Notes: a model not told the origin generated them from the sequence alone. 13,750 nt of DNA from Promethearchaeota archaeon (GCA_016839635.1 JAEOTV010000180.1:1-13750), one strand, 5' to 3'; positions 7,135-13,750 are shown, counted from the first letter of the stretch. Program-made: numbers and translations.

Positions 7135-8627
7135 CATGAAAATAATCCTTCGATGTATTTATACCATTCTTCTGGGTTACTGATTTTATAATTAACCCAA
7201 GTGTTTAAAAGAAACCTTAAAAACTTTTTAAACCACTCTGATATCTTCATTGCTAAAACATTTTCATATCTTTGTAGAGGTTCTTTATCATAAAAATATT
7301 GTGGCTCAAATTCTATATCTCTTTTTTCTTCTGGATGAGCTATGTTGTTTCTATATTGATATGCTGAGATAATGAATTTTTTAATATCCTTATCATGACT
7401 TTCTCGATCAAGCCCAGATTCTTTAAAATATTCTTCATTTACGAGGAAACGCCATTTCTTCTTTCTATCAGCTGATATTCGGGTAAAAACTTCACCCATC
7501 ACATCTCTCTTACCAAAACCTTTTATTTTTAATTTTTTTTTAACGGATTTAACGTATATTAAGCCTTCTAATGTCGAAACTAATAAAAAATTCTGTATAG
7601 TTAAATAAGGAATATTTTCCAATGTACGAATTGTTTCAACACTATATCTAAAAATATTAGAAGATTCAATATTAGAGTCTTGATAATATGTCTTGTAAAA
7701 TTCATCATAATTTTGTTGCCAACAATTCAACCATGCTTTCAATACATTTTCATTTTTAAGATCTAAAAAACCTGCTGGACGAGAAAATTGAAAAACTATA
7801 TGTTTAGTAAAATATTCGTAATTTTGTGAAAAAGGTGGTAATTTAATGTAATAAGCGTGACCATAAGTAAATGGTCGAAAGCGATCTTCTTTACTATAGC
7901 ATAAGAAGAAATCATGTATACTTAGGACTTTTTCATCATAAGGATCTCTATCACTTATAGAAAATGGAGCAGTTGGTACAAACCCACTTTCTAAATAAGG
8001 TAGTTCTTTAGTTCTTCTTTTCTTCACTCTATATTTAATTTCAATACTCGCATTAGCTTTTATTATACTTCCAGGAGAATCACCATAAGGAAACCAATAT
8101 TTAGGTGCTTCCCTAAACTTAAAAATAAAAGGACCTTTTCCATACGGATAATCCTCCTTATATATATTTCTAATTAAATGATTTGAATCTAGTTTAATAA
8201 TTTCACTATCTTTTGGAAAATAAATTCGAAATGTTGGAACCAGTATTAAATATTCAAACTCATCACACAGAAGTACTTTATCTTCAAATTCCTTAAAACT
8301 ATGATTAAAAACTTCTCTTAACTTTTTAGATTTTATAAATTTTTCAGGAATCCTAAATTCATTAGCTGAAATTTGTTTTTCTTTCATGTATAAATAGAGA
8401 AAACTTTCCAAAAAATGTTTACAATAAATATCTAATAACGAATATTCATATTTCCCCTTTACTTTCCACTGATATTTCTTTATATCATCATTGGTGTTCA
8501 ACTTAATTAGAAAGTTTTTCCCTACATCAGTATCAAATATATTAAAATTTTTCTTATAATTCTCAAGGTATAAAACGAGCAAATCCCACATTAAATCTTT
8601 GATATCTCGAATTCTTGAACTTGTCAT
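7134..8627 (-). CDS. ApeA-like protein with C-terminal HEPN domain (497 aa)
   Basis: The C-terminal part (about 345-460) matches an ApeA-like HEPN domain. It has a helix around FLLVSTLEGLIYV (347-359), then a long helical stretch, then AYQYRNNIAHP, giving the catalytic-type R-x4-H motif at R426 and H431. This is the classic form of HEPN RNases, which act on RNA as abortive-infection effectors in the characterised ApeA system. The N-terminal ~340 residues look largely beta-rich after residue 120, with aromatic and Pro/Gly-rich stretches such as PKYWFPYGDSPGS. I cannot assign them, but the architecture (large N-terminal sensor, C-terminal HEPN) is that of ApeA. There are no membrane helices. 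The gene starts 37 nt after the stop of the AlbA_2 gene on the same strand, suggesting an operon. A TATA-like box in that gap could also give it its own promoter. The RNase call is motif-based. Confidence 0.8.
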   Translation of the reverse strand: MTSSRIRDIKDLMWDLLVLYLENYKKNFNIFDTDVGKNFLIKLNTNDDIKKYQWKVKGKYEYSLLDIYCKHFLESFLYLYMKEKQISANEFRIPEKFIKSKKLREVFNHSFKEFEDKVLLCDEFEYLILVPTFRIYFPKDSEIIKLDSNHLIRNIYKEDYPYGKGPFIFKFREAPKYWFPYGDSPGSIIKANASIEIKYRVKKRRTKELPYLESGFVPTAPFSISDRDPYDEKVLSIHDFFLCYSKEDRFRPFTYGHAYYIKLPPFSQNYEYFTKHIVFQFSRPAGFLDLKNENVLKAWLNCWQQNYDEFYKTYYQDSNIESSNIFRYSVETIRTLENIPYLTIQNFLLVSTLEGLIYVKSVKKKLKIKGFGKRDVMGEVFTRISADRKKKWRFLVNEEYFKESGLDRESHDKDIKKFIISAYQYRNNIAHPEEKRDIEFEPQYFYDKEPLQRYENVLAMKISEWFKKFLRFLLNTWVNYKISNPEEWYKYIEGLFS

Positions 8628-8645
8628 TCTAAAACAACACTAATA

Positions 8646-8655
8646 TTTTTTATAA
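8646..8655 (-). promoter_or_regulatory. Possible internal TATA box for the ApeA-like gene
   Basis: On the minus strand this reads TTATAAAAAA, centred 23 nt before the ATG at 8627, inside the 37-nt gap after the AlbA_2 gene. It may allow separate transcription, but chance occurrence is easy in this composition. Confidence 0.25.
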
Positions 8656-8664
8656 TAAGTCTAT

Positions 8665-9921
8665 TTACTTTTTATCTAATTTGTCTAATATTCTGTCTAC
8701 TTTATTCTCAATGGAAAACAATATCCTTTGAGGCAATTTTTCTATGAATTTATCAAGATCCCAATCTTTTTCGATTATTTCTCTTAATGTCTTAGCATAT
8801 TGAGAGTATTCTCTATATAATTCAAAATTTTTTTCAGGTAAGTTAAACTTAGCATTAAAATAACCACTAAAAGTAGCATGAAAACAATCAGCATATGCGT
8901 TCTTATCATTAAAATCAGTACTAAGGGGATCTACAATTTGATATTCACTTGTCCCCGCACCACCACTGAATGATGGGAATGAGAATTTAAACACAAAATC
9001 ATCATTTTGGAGTTTTAAAAATCCTTTTCCAGTAAGTATTTTAGTCTTAGGAGGGATAAAAAAATCACGAAAAGTCCAAATGTCAAAATATTCTTTGAAT
9101 CTTTTGGTTAATTTACCAAGAATAGAATTTTCATTGAGCTTTGGAAGGTCTTCAAGAATTATTTTTTTTTTTGGAACAGATTGGTTTATACTGATTTGGT
9201 TGTTTTTAAGGACTTTTATGGACCATGATTGTCCGAAATACGATGAAAATGAACCTAGTAATATATAAGGAATTAAATCTAGTAATGCTTCAGCAATATC
9301 AGCATCTTTAATTGACTTTAAATCCTCATCGGTTAAATTATCAAAAAAATCATGGAAATTATGAACACATGGTAATGAATTAATAAAAAAAATATGTTTC
9401 AAGGATTCTCTAATAAAGTTTAGAGTAAATCTGAAGGGATAAGTAAAATCTAAGCTTTCTTCTTTGAAAAGTAATTCTAGTTGACGATCAGAAACCATTC
9501 TTTTTCCGTGGGATGTTCTAATATAATATTCTCTAGACTGTATTTCTGATCCTTTTCTTTTAATGACAGCATGAGGAACACTCTTTTTTCTAGGTATTTT
9601 AATAATAATAACATCACCATCTGGGCAATGAATAAATTCTATTTCACATTCTAACTTTGGACTAATATTATCTTGAATAATGTTATTGATAAGCCCTTTA
9701 TCATCATCAACATTGAATATTCCCTTACCTTCAAAAGTACAATCATCGTTAATGCCTATTAATATTCTACCACCATTTCTATTGGCAAATGAGATAATAT
9801 GTTTAAGTAATTTTTTCTTATTCTCGTCATTTTTAATAATTCCAGAGTTTTTGAGATCAATTACTATATTTTCTCTATCTGGATTTGATATTATTTCAAT
9901 TATTTCGTCACAAGTGGTCAT
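8665..9921 (-). CDS. Schlafen/AlbA_2-type putative nucleic-acid-binding protein (418 aa)
   Basis: Residues about 7-155 form an AlbA_2 (Schlafen-like) domain. It contains IISFANRNGGRILIGI, then GKSVPH-like text (RKKSVPHAVI), then YYIRTSHGKRMVSDRQLELLF, which are the conserved blocks of the family in order. The usual ExxE-K block near the start is replaced by IVIDLKNSG, so the Schlafen-type nuclease residues may be lacking here. The domain may only bind nucleic acid or a nucleotide. The C-terminal ~260 residues are unrecognised, end in a charged helix, and contain PSFSGGAGTSEY. I chose ATG at 9921. A GTG at 9930 would add three residues but has an AGGAG directly against it, whereas the ATG has that AGGAG at a workable spacing. 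The gene precedes the ApeA-like HEPN gene by 37 nt, so the two may act together, with this protein as sensor or regulator. That pairing is inferred. Confidence 0.8.
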   Translation of the reverse strand: MTTCDEIIEIISNPDRENIVIDLKNSGIIKNDENKKKLLKHIISFANRNGGRILIGINDDCTFEGKGIFNVDDDKGLINNIIQDNISPKLECEIEFIHCPDGDVIIIKIPRKKSVPHAVIKRKGSEIQSREYYIRTSHGKRMVSDRQLELLFKEESLDFTYPFRFTLNFIRESLKHIFFINSLPCVHNFHDFFDNLTDEDLKSIKDADIAEALLDLIPYILLGSFSSYFGQSWSIKVLKNNQISINQSVPKKKIILEDLPKLNENSILGKLTKRFKEYFDIWTFRDFFIPPKTKILTGKGFLKLQNDDFVFKFSFPSFSGGAGTSEYQIVDPLSTDFNDKNAYADCFHATFSGYFNAKFNLPEKNFELYREYSQYAKTLREIIEKDWDLDKFIEKLPQRILFSIENKVDRILDKLDKK

Positions 9922-9932
9922 ATTCCGCACTC

Positions 9933-9937
9933 TCCTT
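9933..9937 (-). promoter_or_regulatory. Shine-Dalgarno-like AGGAG before the AlbA_2 gene
   Basis: On the minus strand an AAAGGAGAG run lies about 10 nt before the ATG at 9921 and only a few bases from the alternative GTG at 9930. Most other starts in the window lack such a site. This supports the ATG. Confidence 0.45.
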
Positions 9938-9954
9938 TCTATAATATCTAAGAA

Positions 9955-9968
9955 TATTTTATATTATA
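9955..9968 (-). promoter_or_regulatory. TATA-like region for the AlbA_2/ApeA-like gene pair
   Basis: On the minus strand the stretch reads roughly TATAATATAAAATA, centred 40 nt before the ATG at 9921. This would give a short leader carrying the AGGAG. Confidence 0.35.
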
Positions 9969-10063
9969 GCATTCTGATTGGTTTTCTAAATATAATCTTT
10001 AAATAATTAAATTTCGAAGGAGTATAAATGTTTTTTGAAATTAATTTTTATTTTTCTTCACTT

Positions 10064-10438
10064 TTATAAATTTCCTCTCCTAAAATCCTTAATAGACTCG
10101 TGTTCTCTATCAAAATTAGATTCTGTTAGTAATACTAACTCAAACCTTCCTCCACTAGTAAAGTCTATATGAACTACGTGATAATCACTTCCTGGATATA
10201 CGTGATCATTTCGAAAATTGCCTCTAAGTATTTCTATTAGATGAGGGTAAAATTCTTCTCGTGATGGATTACCCGCGATTGCAAAAATTACATCAAAATC
10301 ACTATCAGGACGATGTTGTCGTCTAGCTCTAGAACCTGCTGGAGCTACTCTTGAAAGGCCTAATTTGGCAGATTTCATTACATTTACAATTCTTTTCCAT
10401 CTAGCGTGATAATAACTATCAGGTAATTCTTGTCCCAT
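10064..10438 (-). CDS. Minimal nucleotidyltransferase (MNT-type, 124 aa)
   Basis: The polymerase-beta-type nucleotidyltransferase signature is clear: G35-S36, then ten residues, then D47-F-D49, which is exactly GSX10DXD. D92 in VVHIDF is a good candidate for the third metal-binding carboxylate. Length and motif match the minimal nucleotidyltransferases (MntA family). In known MNT/HEPN toxin-antitoxin pairs the nucleotidyltransferase transfers AMP to the HEPN RNase and silences it. The ATG at 10438 has a TATA-like box centred 24 nt upstream. The gene is divergent from a plus-strand gene whose product has a HEPN-like C-terminus, with under 80 bp between the likely starts, and a shared control region is possible. 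GC is somewhat higher than in the neighbours (about 35% by hand count). It could equally serve another HEPN protein of the cluster or be an orphan enzyme. Confidence 0.85.
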   Translation of the reverse strand: MGQELPDSYYHARWKRIVNVMKSAKLGLSRVAPAGSRARRQHRPDSDFDVIFAIAGNPSREEFYPHLIEILRGNFRNDHVYPGSDYHVVHIDFTSGGRFELVLLTESNFDREHESIKDFRRGNL

Positions 10439-10456
10439 AATATTAATTTTGCAATG

Positions 10457-10467
10457 AAATATATTTT
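10457..10467 (-). promoter_or_regulatory. TATA box for the nucleotidyltransferase gene
   Basis: The minus strand reads AAAATATATTT, centred 24 nt before the ATG at 10438. It lies within the short divergent region shared with the plus-strand HEPN-like gene. Confidence 0.4.
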
Positions 10468-10516
10468 AATTTTATTAAAAGGTATTAACCTTAATTCATT
10501 ATATATATTGAATAAC

Positions 10517-11425
10517 ATGAATATACAAGAAGAAGGAAAGAAATTGTTAAAGTCTCATACAGATTTATACAAAAAACTTATTCAAATACCCACACAGCGA
10601 GAATTAGAATATAGAGAAGATGTTGAAAATGGAAATCTTATAGGTAAACCTAGATTTAAACAAAAAGAATATGAATGGCCTTCAGAATTACTAAAAGATC
10701 TTCATAATCATTTACAAAATATACATGTTTATTTTGAAAAGTATTATTTTTGGTATGATGATATATTAATTCCCTTAATTGATAAAAGATTTAGAAGAAC
10801 TTCAAAAAAATCAATTATTTTTCTACTGGAAAAGGATTTATATGCTACTGATGAAATCTATGGAGATTATATGATAGAGAAGGGTAATAATGAGACTAAG
10901 CTGAGTTATTATCGAAGAAATAAAAAGATCAGACAATTTAAGATTCAGACTGTCGATCCTGATGTAATAAAGAATTGGATATGCAAAGATGCGATTATTC
11001 AAATAAAAGAACAATTTAAATTTCTATGGAACAGATTAGAAACAGAAATTACGGTTTGCATAGAAGAACAGTATCACAAAAAACCAGAGACTAAAATCTC
11101 TTTACAATATCTTAAAGAGCAAGTTCATAAAGTTATTGAATTCCTTGAAGATTGGCCAGAAGCAGCTCTCCTTAATATTGGTAGAATCATTGAAATATGG
11201 CTAAAGCATGAATTAGATTATCGAACACTTGAAAAATATGATGATTTCATAAGGCTTGCCGAAGTTGATGGGATTATTTCAAAAAAAGAGAGAAAATTAC
11301 TAAGTAAAATTAGAAAAAACTATAATGATTTAAAACACAACCTCTATTATAAAGTAGAGAAAACATTTGTATCCAAGTTAATATCCGATTTTTTAGAAAA
11401 AATAAGTATAGAAGAAATAAATTGA
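10517..11425 (+). CDS. Protein with C-terminal HEPN/DUF4145-like domain (302 aa)
   Basis: The C-terminal ~95 residues resemble the helical HEPN/DUF4145 group. They contain a helix EAALLNIGRIIEIWLKHEL, then DFIRLAEVDGIISKKERKLLSKI, then RKNYNDLKHN. The last block puts R266 and H274 in a relaxed R-x7-H arrangement with an intervening Asn, so catalysis is uncertain. The first ~200 residues are helical and charged and I do not recognise them; they include YFWYDDILIPL. I start at the ATG at 10517. The frame is open upstream to a TTG at 10430 and also has an ATG at 10454. Those would overlap or crowd the divergent nucleotidyltransferase gene and add an AT-rich, hydrophobic leader that looks untranslated. 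The gene ends 7 bp from the stop of the HNH gene. Next to a GSX10DXD nucleotidyltransferase, a toxin-antitoxin-like pairing is worth considering, although known pairs are co-directional. Confidence 0.7.
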   Translation: MNIQEEGKKLLKSHTDLYKKLIQIPTQRELEYREDVENGNLIGKPRFKQKEYEWPSELLKDLHNHLQNIHVYFEKYYFWYDDILIPLIDKRFRRTSKKSIIFLLEKDLYATDEIYGDYMIEKGNNETKLSYYRRNKKIRQFKIQTVDPDVIKNWICKDAIIQIKEQFKFLWNRLETEITVCIEEQYHKKPETKISLQYLKEQVHKVIEFLEDWPEAALLNIGRIIEIWLKHELDYRTLEKYDDFIRLAEVDGIISKKERKLLSKIRKNYNDLKHNLYYKVEKTFVSKLISDFLEKISIEEIN

Positions 11426-11432
11426 AATAATT

Positions 11433-12518
11433 TTAAAATATCCTAAGGTTCTTTAAATAATCAATAATTGCTTTATTCAATTCAATAGCCATCTTAAATT
11501 TTTCATTTATAATGTGTCTTCTTTCCGGAGCAATTTCAACTCCATATTCAGACAAATAATGATGTTGAATTTTTAAAGAGATGAAGGTCAAGTACTCCAT
11601 AATATTTTCTTCTGTCAAAAGATTGTTTGTATTAGTAACCCAGTCTCTATTCTCTTTTCTATGATACTTTTGAATTGGTATTTCAGGCTTTTTATAGAAA
11701 ATATTTCCAAACCTCGAATCTCCACTTAAGAAAACTTGCTTATAATGGATTTCAGGACATTTTTTTTTAATAATTTCTTTAACGTTTTTATTAAGAATAG
11801 GTTGAAAAATTTGAGTACAGTCTTCATGATATTTAATATCGATTACAGGATATTCTATTCTATTTGTTCCAAAATCTATTACTTCAAAATTTTGATCATA
11901 CCACAAAAATCTTTTTTCTGGGTAAGGTAATCCAAAACTTCTTGATAAAAGAAAATCATCAGATATATTGAGAAATCCAAAATTATTTATAATTAAAAAG
12001 AAACTTAGAGGATAATGCATAAATGCAGGCAAACCGACTCCTCCGAATAATAAATGGTCTTGCTTTTTATGAATCTTATAAATTAGAAGCATTCTATCTT
12101 TGTTCTGTGCTCCTTGATTTATATAAAATTTTGGTTGAATCCCGAGAAAATTCTTACTATCATATAAGTTAGCTATATAAAGTCCAATTCTGATCTTATC
12201 GAACCATGATAATAATAGGTTAAACTCAATATTAGTTAAAGGACTTTCACTTAACAATTTCAATACAACAATTTTTGCACGTTTTTCTAATACAGAATAT
12301 TCATGATTACAAGTTTTACATGCAGGATATACAAAATTATTAAAAGGAAAAGTACGAAAATCAAGAATTAGTTTATTACTCTCATCAAATTTATAATAAG
12401 GTCCAAAAGGTAATTTTTCATAATTTTGTTTTGTAAATTTGATTAGCCATTCTGGAATAATATGTTCATTTGTTTTATTTATTGGTGGTTTCCCACAGAA
12501 TATGCAAATCTTTTCCAT
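11433..12518 (-). CDS. HNH-type endonuclease (361 aa)
   Basis: The N-terminus holds a zinc-bound HNH core. It has CIFC at residues 5-8, the catalytic-type NEHIIPEW with H19 at 17-24, and PACKTCNHEY with C67, C70, N71 and H72. The order CxxC, EHIIPxW, CxxCN is that of HNH endonucleases (beta-beta-alpha metal fold), which cut DNA with one metal ion. The remaining ~270 residues are unrecognised. They contain aromatic-rich beta-like segments such as FLLSRSFGLPYPEKRFLWY (192-210) and end in a helix. They probably determine target or partner specificity. There is no membrane segment. The ATG at 12518 is first in frame and has a TATA-like box centred 28 nt upstream. The gene converges on the HEPN-like gene (7 bp between stops) and follows the 85-aa gene by 70 nt. 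A restriction or defence role fits the surroundings but is inferred. Confidence 0.8.
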   Translation of the reverse strand: MEKICIFCGKPPINKTNEHIIPEWLIKFTKQNYEKLPFGPYYKFDESNKLILDFRTFPFNNFVYPACKTCNHEYSVLEKRAKIVVLKLLSESPLTNIEFNLLLSWFDKIRIGLYIANLYDSKNFLGIQPKFYINQGAQNKDRMLLIYKIHKKQDHLLFGGVGLPAFMHYPLSFFLIINNFGFLNISDDFLLSRSFGLPYPEKRFLWYDQNFEVIDFGTNRIEYPVIDIKYHEDCTQIFQPILNKNVKEIIKKKCPEIHYKQVFLSGDSRFGNIFYKKPEIPIQKYHRKENRDWVTNTNNLLTEENIMEYLTFISLKIQHHYLSEYGVEIAPERRHIINEKFKMAIELNKAIIDYLKNLRIF

Positions 12519-12540
12519 TTCTATAATAATAAAAAAATTT

Positions 12541-12552
12541 GAATATATTTAA
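12541..12552 (-). promoter_or_regulatory. TATA box for the HNH gene
   Basis: The minus strand reads TTAAATATATTC, centred 28 nt before the ATG at 12518, a good archaeal TATA match at the right distance. Confidence 0.4.
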
Positions 12553-12588
12553 TTTTAATAACTAGATCCATACCTAAAATTCTAAGAT

Positions 12589-12846
12589 TTATCTAATATG
12601 CCCAATTAAGAATTCTTTTATTTTCTTTAACAATTCACCTCTGCAATCAGGATTCGACCATTCCTCAAGTCTGAAGAGATCCTCCTCTTCTGCCATTTTA
12701 TGAAGCCATAAATGAGCAAGGACAACAAAAGTCGTCCGTTTAAGCTCACTAAAATCCCGAGTCTCAATAATTTTGTCGAGAGTCTGCTGAATTAGCTCTC
12801 TTCTGGCTTGCTTTACCGTCTCGCTCTTTTCATACATTACACTCAT
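12589..12846 (-). CDS. Small hypothetical protein (85 aa), higher GC than its neighbours
   Basis: I do not recognise this protein. It is predicted to be mostly helical and soluble. An amphipathic, charged N-terminal half (SETVKQARRELIQQTLDKII) is followed by FVVLAHLWLHKMAEEEDLF and a C-terminal helix GELLKKIKEFLIGHIR. I chose ATG at 12846. A TTG at 12861 would add five residues but lies too close to the only TATA-like box (12863-12871). By hand count, 12661-12840 is about 42% G+C, against about 26% for 11461-11580 in the HNH gene. The clear codon bias suggests a genuine gene with a different history or stronger selection. It sits 70 nt before the HNH gene and 82 nt after the four-cysteine gene, all on the minus strand. 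No function is proposed. Confidence 0.65.
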   Translation of the reverse strand: MSVMYEKSETVKQARRELIQQTLDKIIETRDFSELKRTTFVVLAHLWLHKMAEEEDLFRLEEWSNPDCRGELLKKIKEFLIGHIR

Positions 12847-12862
12847 AGAATATAATTTCAAT

Positions 12863-12871
12863 AATTTAAAG
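12863..12871 (-). promoter_or_regulatory. Weak TATA-like box for the 85-aa protein gene
   Basis: The minus strand reads CTTTAAATT, centred about 21 nt before the ATG at 12846, a little close but usable. It helps to prefer that ATG over the TTG at 12861. Confidence 0.25.
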
Positions 12872-12928
12872 TATAGGAGAGTCGTAGATTATGAATATTT
12901 AAAAGTGTAAATTGCTTAATCTTCAAAA

Positions 12929-13540
12929 CTATTCACTGTTTCCTTCAAAAACCTCCCACATCTTTTCACATATCTCACTCTCATTGGCTTCAGTTAAATA
13001 CCAAAAAATAACTCGAGAACATTTTAAACATTTTAAATCCAGATCAAAGAATTCGGGAAATTCATCATCTATCTTTGCCTTAATACTAAATTTCGAGATA
13101 ACTTTCGATCCCTCATTCTTATTTAGATACCTATCTCCGTAATTATCTTCTAAATCGAGGAGAGTAGTATGAATATTATCCATAGAATCTACTAACAATT
13201 CATTATGATTACATTTTGGGCAATTAGCCGATAAAGTGAGATAAAATCGTTTTTTATTAGAATCTATTGTTTTATAACTTCCTTTATCTTTCTCTACTTT
13301 TTTAAATTCTGTTATTTCACCATTTTGATAAACGGGATCGTAATCACCTTTCCCTTCTACAAAATAGCCGACCTTTCTATAATCTACATACAAGTTAAAA
13401 TTGAGAATGTCATTATTTTCATATTCTATATCCCATAACTGAGGAATTTTTGAAGGTTCTAATACCTTTAACTGTTTAGACTTAGATTTATCCCCAATTT
13501 CAAAGGGTTCTATCTCTATAATTTTGTCTTTATCTTTCAT
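12929..13540 (-). CDS. Hypothetical protein with a split four-cysteine zinc-binding motif (203 aa)
   Basis: I do not recognise the family. Two CxxC pairs, CPKC at 107-110 and CLKC at 171-174, are separated by about 60 residues. They could together bind one zinc ion, as in a zinc ribbon with a long insertion. The first ~100 residues are polar, with a beta-rich look (LNFNLYVDYRKVGYFVEGKGDYDPVY). The segment after the second pair (VIFWYLTEANESEICEKMWEVFEG) ends in an acidic helix. There is no membrane segment. The ATG at 13540 has a TATA-like box centred 25 nt upstream, so it probably starts a minus-strand transcription unit that may include the 85-aa gene and perhaps the HNH gene. A nucleic-acid-binding or adaptor role is possible but only suggested by the cysteines. 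Confidence 0.75.
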   Translation of the reverse strand: MKDKDKIIEIEPFEIGDKSKSKQLKVLEPSKIPQLWDIEYENNDILNFNLYVDYRKVGYFVEGKGDYDPVYQNGEITEFKKVEKDKGSYKTIDSNKKRFYLTLSANCPKCNHNELLVDSMDNIHTTLLDLEDNYGDRYLNKNEGSKVISKFSIKAKIDDEFPEFFDLDLKCLKCSRVIFWYLTEANESEICEKMWEVFEGNSE

Positions 13541-13560
13541 AATAAAAAAATACCTAATAA

Positions 13561-13570
13561 TTATTTAAAT
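13561..13570 (-). promoter_or_regulatory. TATA box for the four-cysteine protein gene
   Basis: The minus strand reads ATTTAAATAA, centred 25 nt before the ATG at 13540, the expected place for a leaderless archaeal transcript. Confidence 0.45.
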
Positions 13571-13633
13571 GAAATTCATAATGTTATAATTTATAATGTT
13601 ATTAATTGCATATTTAAAAATCATTTGTTAAGA

Positions 13634-13688
13634 AAAGAAAAGAGAAATAAATGAGGTTTAGCGTTATGGTTCTTTTTCTCTTTTCTTT
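13634..13688. repeat. 14-bp perfect inverted repeat with 27-nt loop
   Basis: AAAGAAAAGAGAAA (13634-13647) is exactly complementary in reverse to 13675-13688, with 27 nt between. One arm is pure purine and the other pure pyrimidine. It lies in the intergenic end of the window, about 95 nt upstream of the four-cysteine gene. It could be a terminator or RNA hairpin for a gene beyond the right edge, or a protein-binding site. Nothing else is recognisable in 13571-13750. Confidence 0.6.
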
Positions 13689-13750
13689 AAAACTGTTACC
13701 ATACAGTATTTATAGATTTAATTTTTATTATTTAAAACCCAATAATTTTG

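Noticed and set aside
9680..10006. 108-codon plus-strand open frame opposite the AlbA_2 gene
   Set aside because: It lies antisense to a well-supported AlbA_2 domain. Its protein is a hydrophobic, Ser/Leu/Ile-rich translation typical of an antisense shadow.
10028..10069. Short plus-strand frame of 13 codons preceded by AAGGAG
   Set aside because: It has a good-looking Shine-Dalgarno spacing but is very short, Phe-rich by composition, and overlaps the end of the nucleotidyltransferase gene. Chance is more likely.
10073..10080. Possible attachment-site repeat of the tRNA 3' end (CCTCTCC)
   Set aside because: Only seven bases match the tRNA end, and the match lies inside the nucleotidyltransferase coding sequence. 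That is too short to claim an att site.
10430..10516. N-terminal extension of the plus-strand HEPN-like gene from TTG at 10430
   Set aside because: It would overlap the start of the divergent nucleotidyltransferase gene and occupy its promoter. The added residues look like translated AT-rich intergenic DNA, so ATG 10517 is preferred.

Overview
The window is very AT-rich DNA that looks archaeal. Most start codons have a TATA-like box about 23-29 nt upstream, as for leaderless or near-leaderless transcripts. The tRNA has no encoded CCA and carries a short extra intron with a bulge-helix-bulge-like fold, and intergenic stretches are T-rich. The truncated gene at the left edge resembles small proteins I associate with Asgard (Lokiarchaeia-type) genomes, so an Asgard archaeon is my best guess. 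That guess rests on protein style and is not proven.

Layout. At the left edge (1-146, minus) is the 5' end of a probable housekeeping gene. A plus-strand tRNA-Leu(UAA) gene (425-541) contains a 32-nt insertion in its D-arm. Beginning 74 nt after it is a TTG-started gene for a LAGLIDADG/HTH protein with a very long Pro-Ile-Glu-Glu repeat and an acidic tail (616-2889). Next comes a HerA/VirB4-type P-loop ATPase (3024-4967, plus). From there the window is mostly minus strand: an unknown 223-aa protein (4975-5646), a winged-helix plus HEPN-like protein (5743-6771), a 362-bp non-coding gap with hairpins and a pyrimidine tract, an ApeA-like HEPN protein (7134-8627), a Schlafen/AlbA_2 protein (8665-9921), and a small nucleotidyltransferase with the GSX10DXD signature (10064-10438). 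Divergent from the nucleotidyltransferase is a plus-strand protein with a HEPN/DUF4145-like C-terminus (10517-11425). Then, on the minus strand, come an HNH-type nuclease (11433-12518), a small protein with distinctly higher GC (12589-12846) and a four-cysteine protein (12929-13540). The right end holds a strong 14-bp inverted repeat.

Interpretation. The region after the tRNA reads as an accessory, probably defence-related island. It has three proteins with HEPN-like Arg-His motifs, a minimal nucleotidyltransferase, an AlbA_2 protein, a HerA-like ATPase, an HNH nuclease and a homing-endonuclease-like protein, with few metabolic genes. The most testable functional groupings are the AlbA_2 + ApeA-like HEPN pair (37 nt apart, same strand), the divergent nucleotidyltransferase/HEPN-like pair, and the convergent HerA-like ATPase with the 223-aa protein. 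No transposase, integrase, CRISPR array or rRNA is visible. The functional groupings are inference; the motifs and gene arrangement are seen directly.
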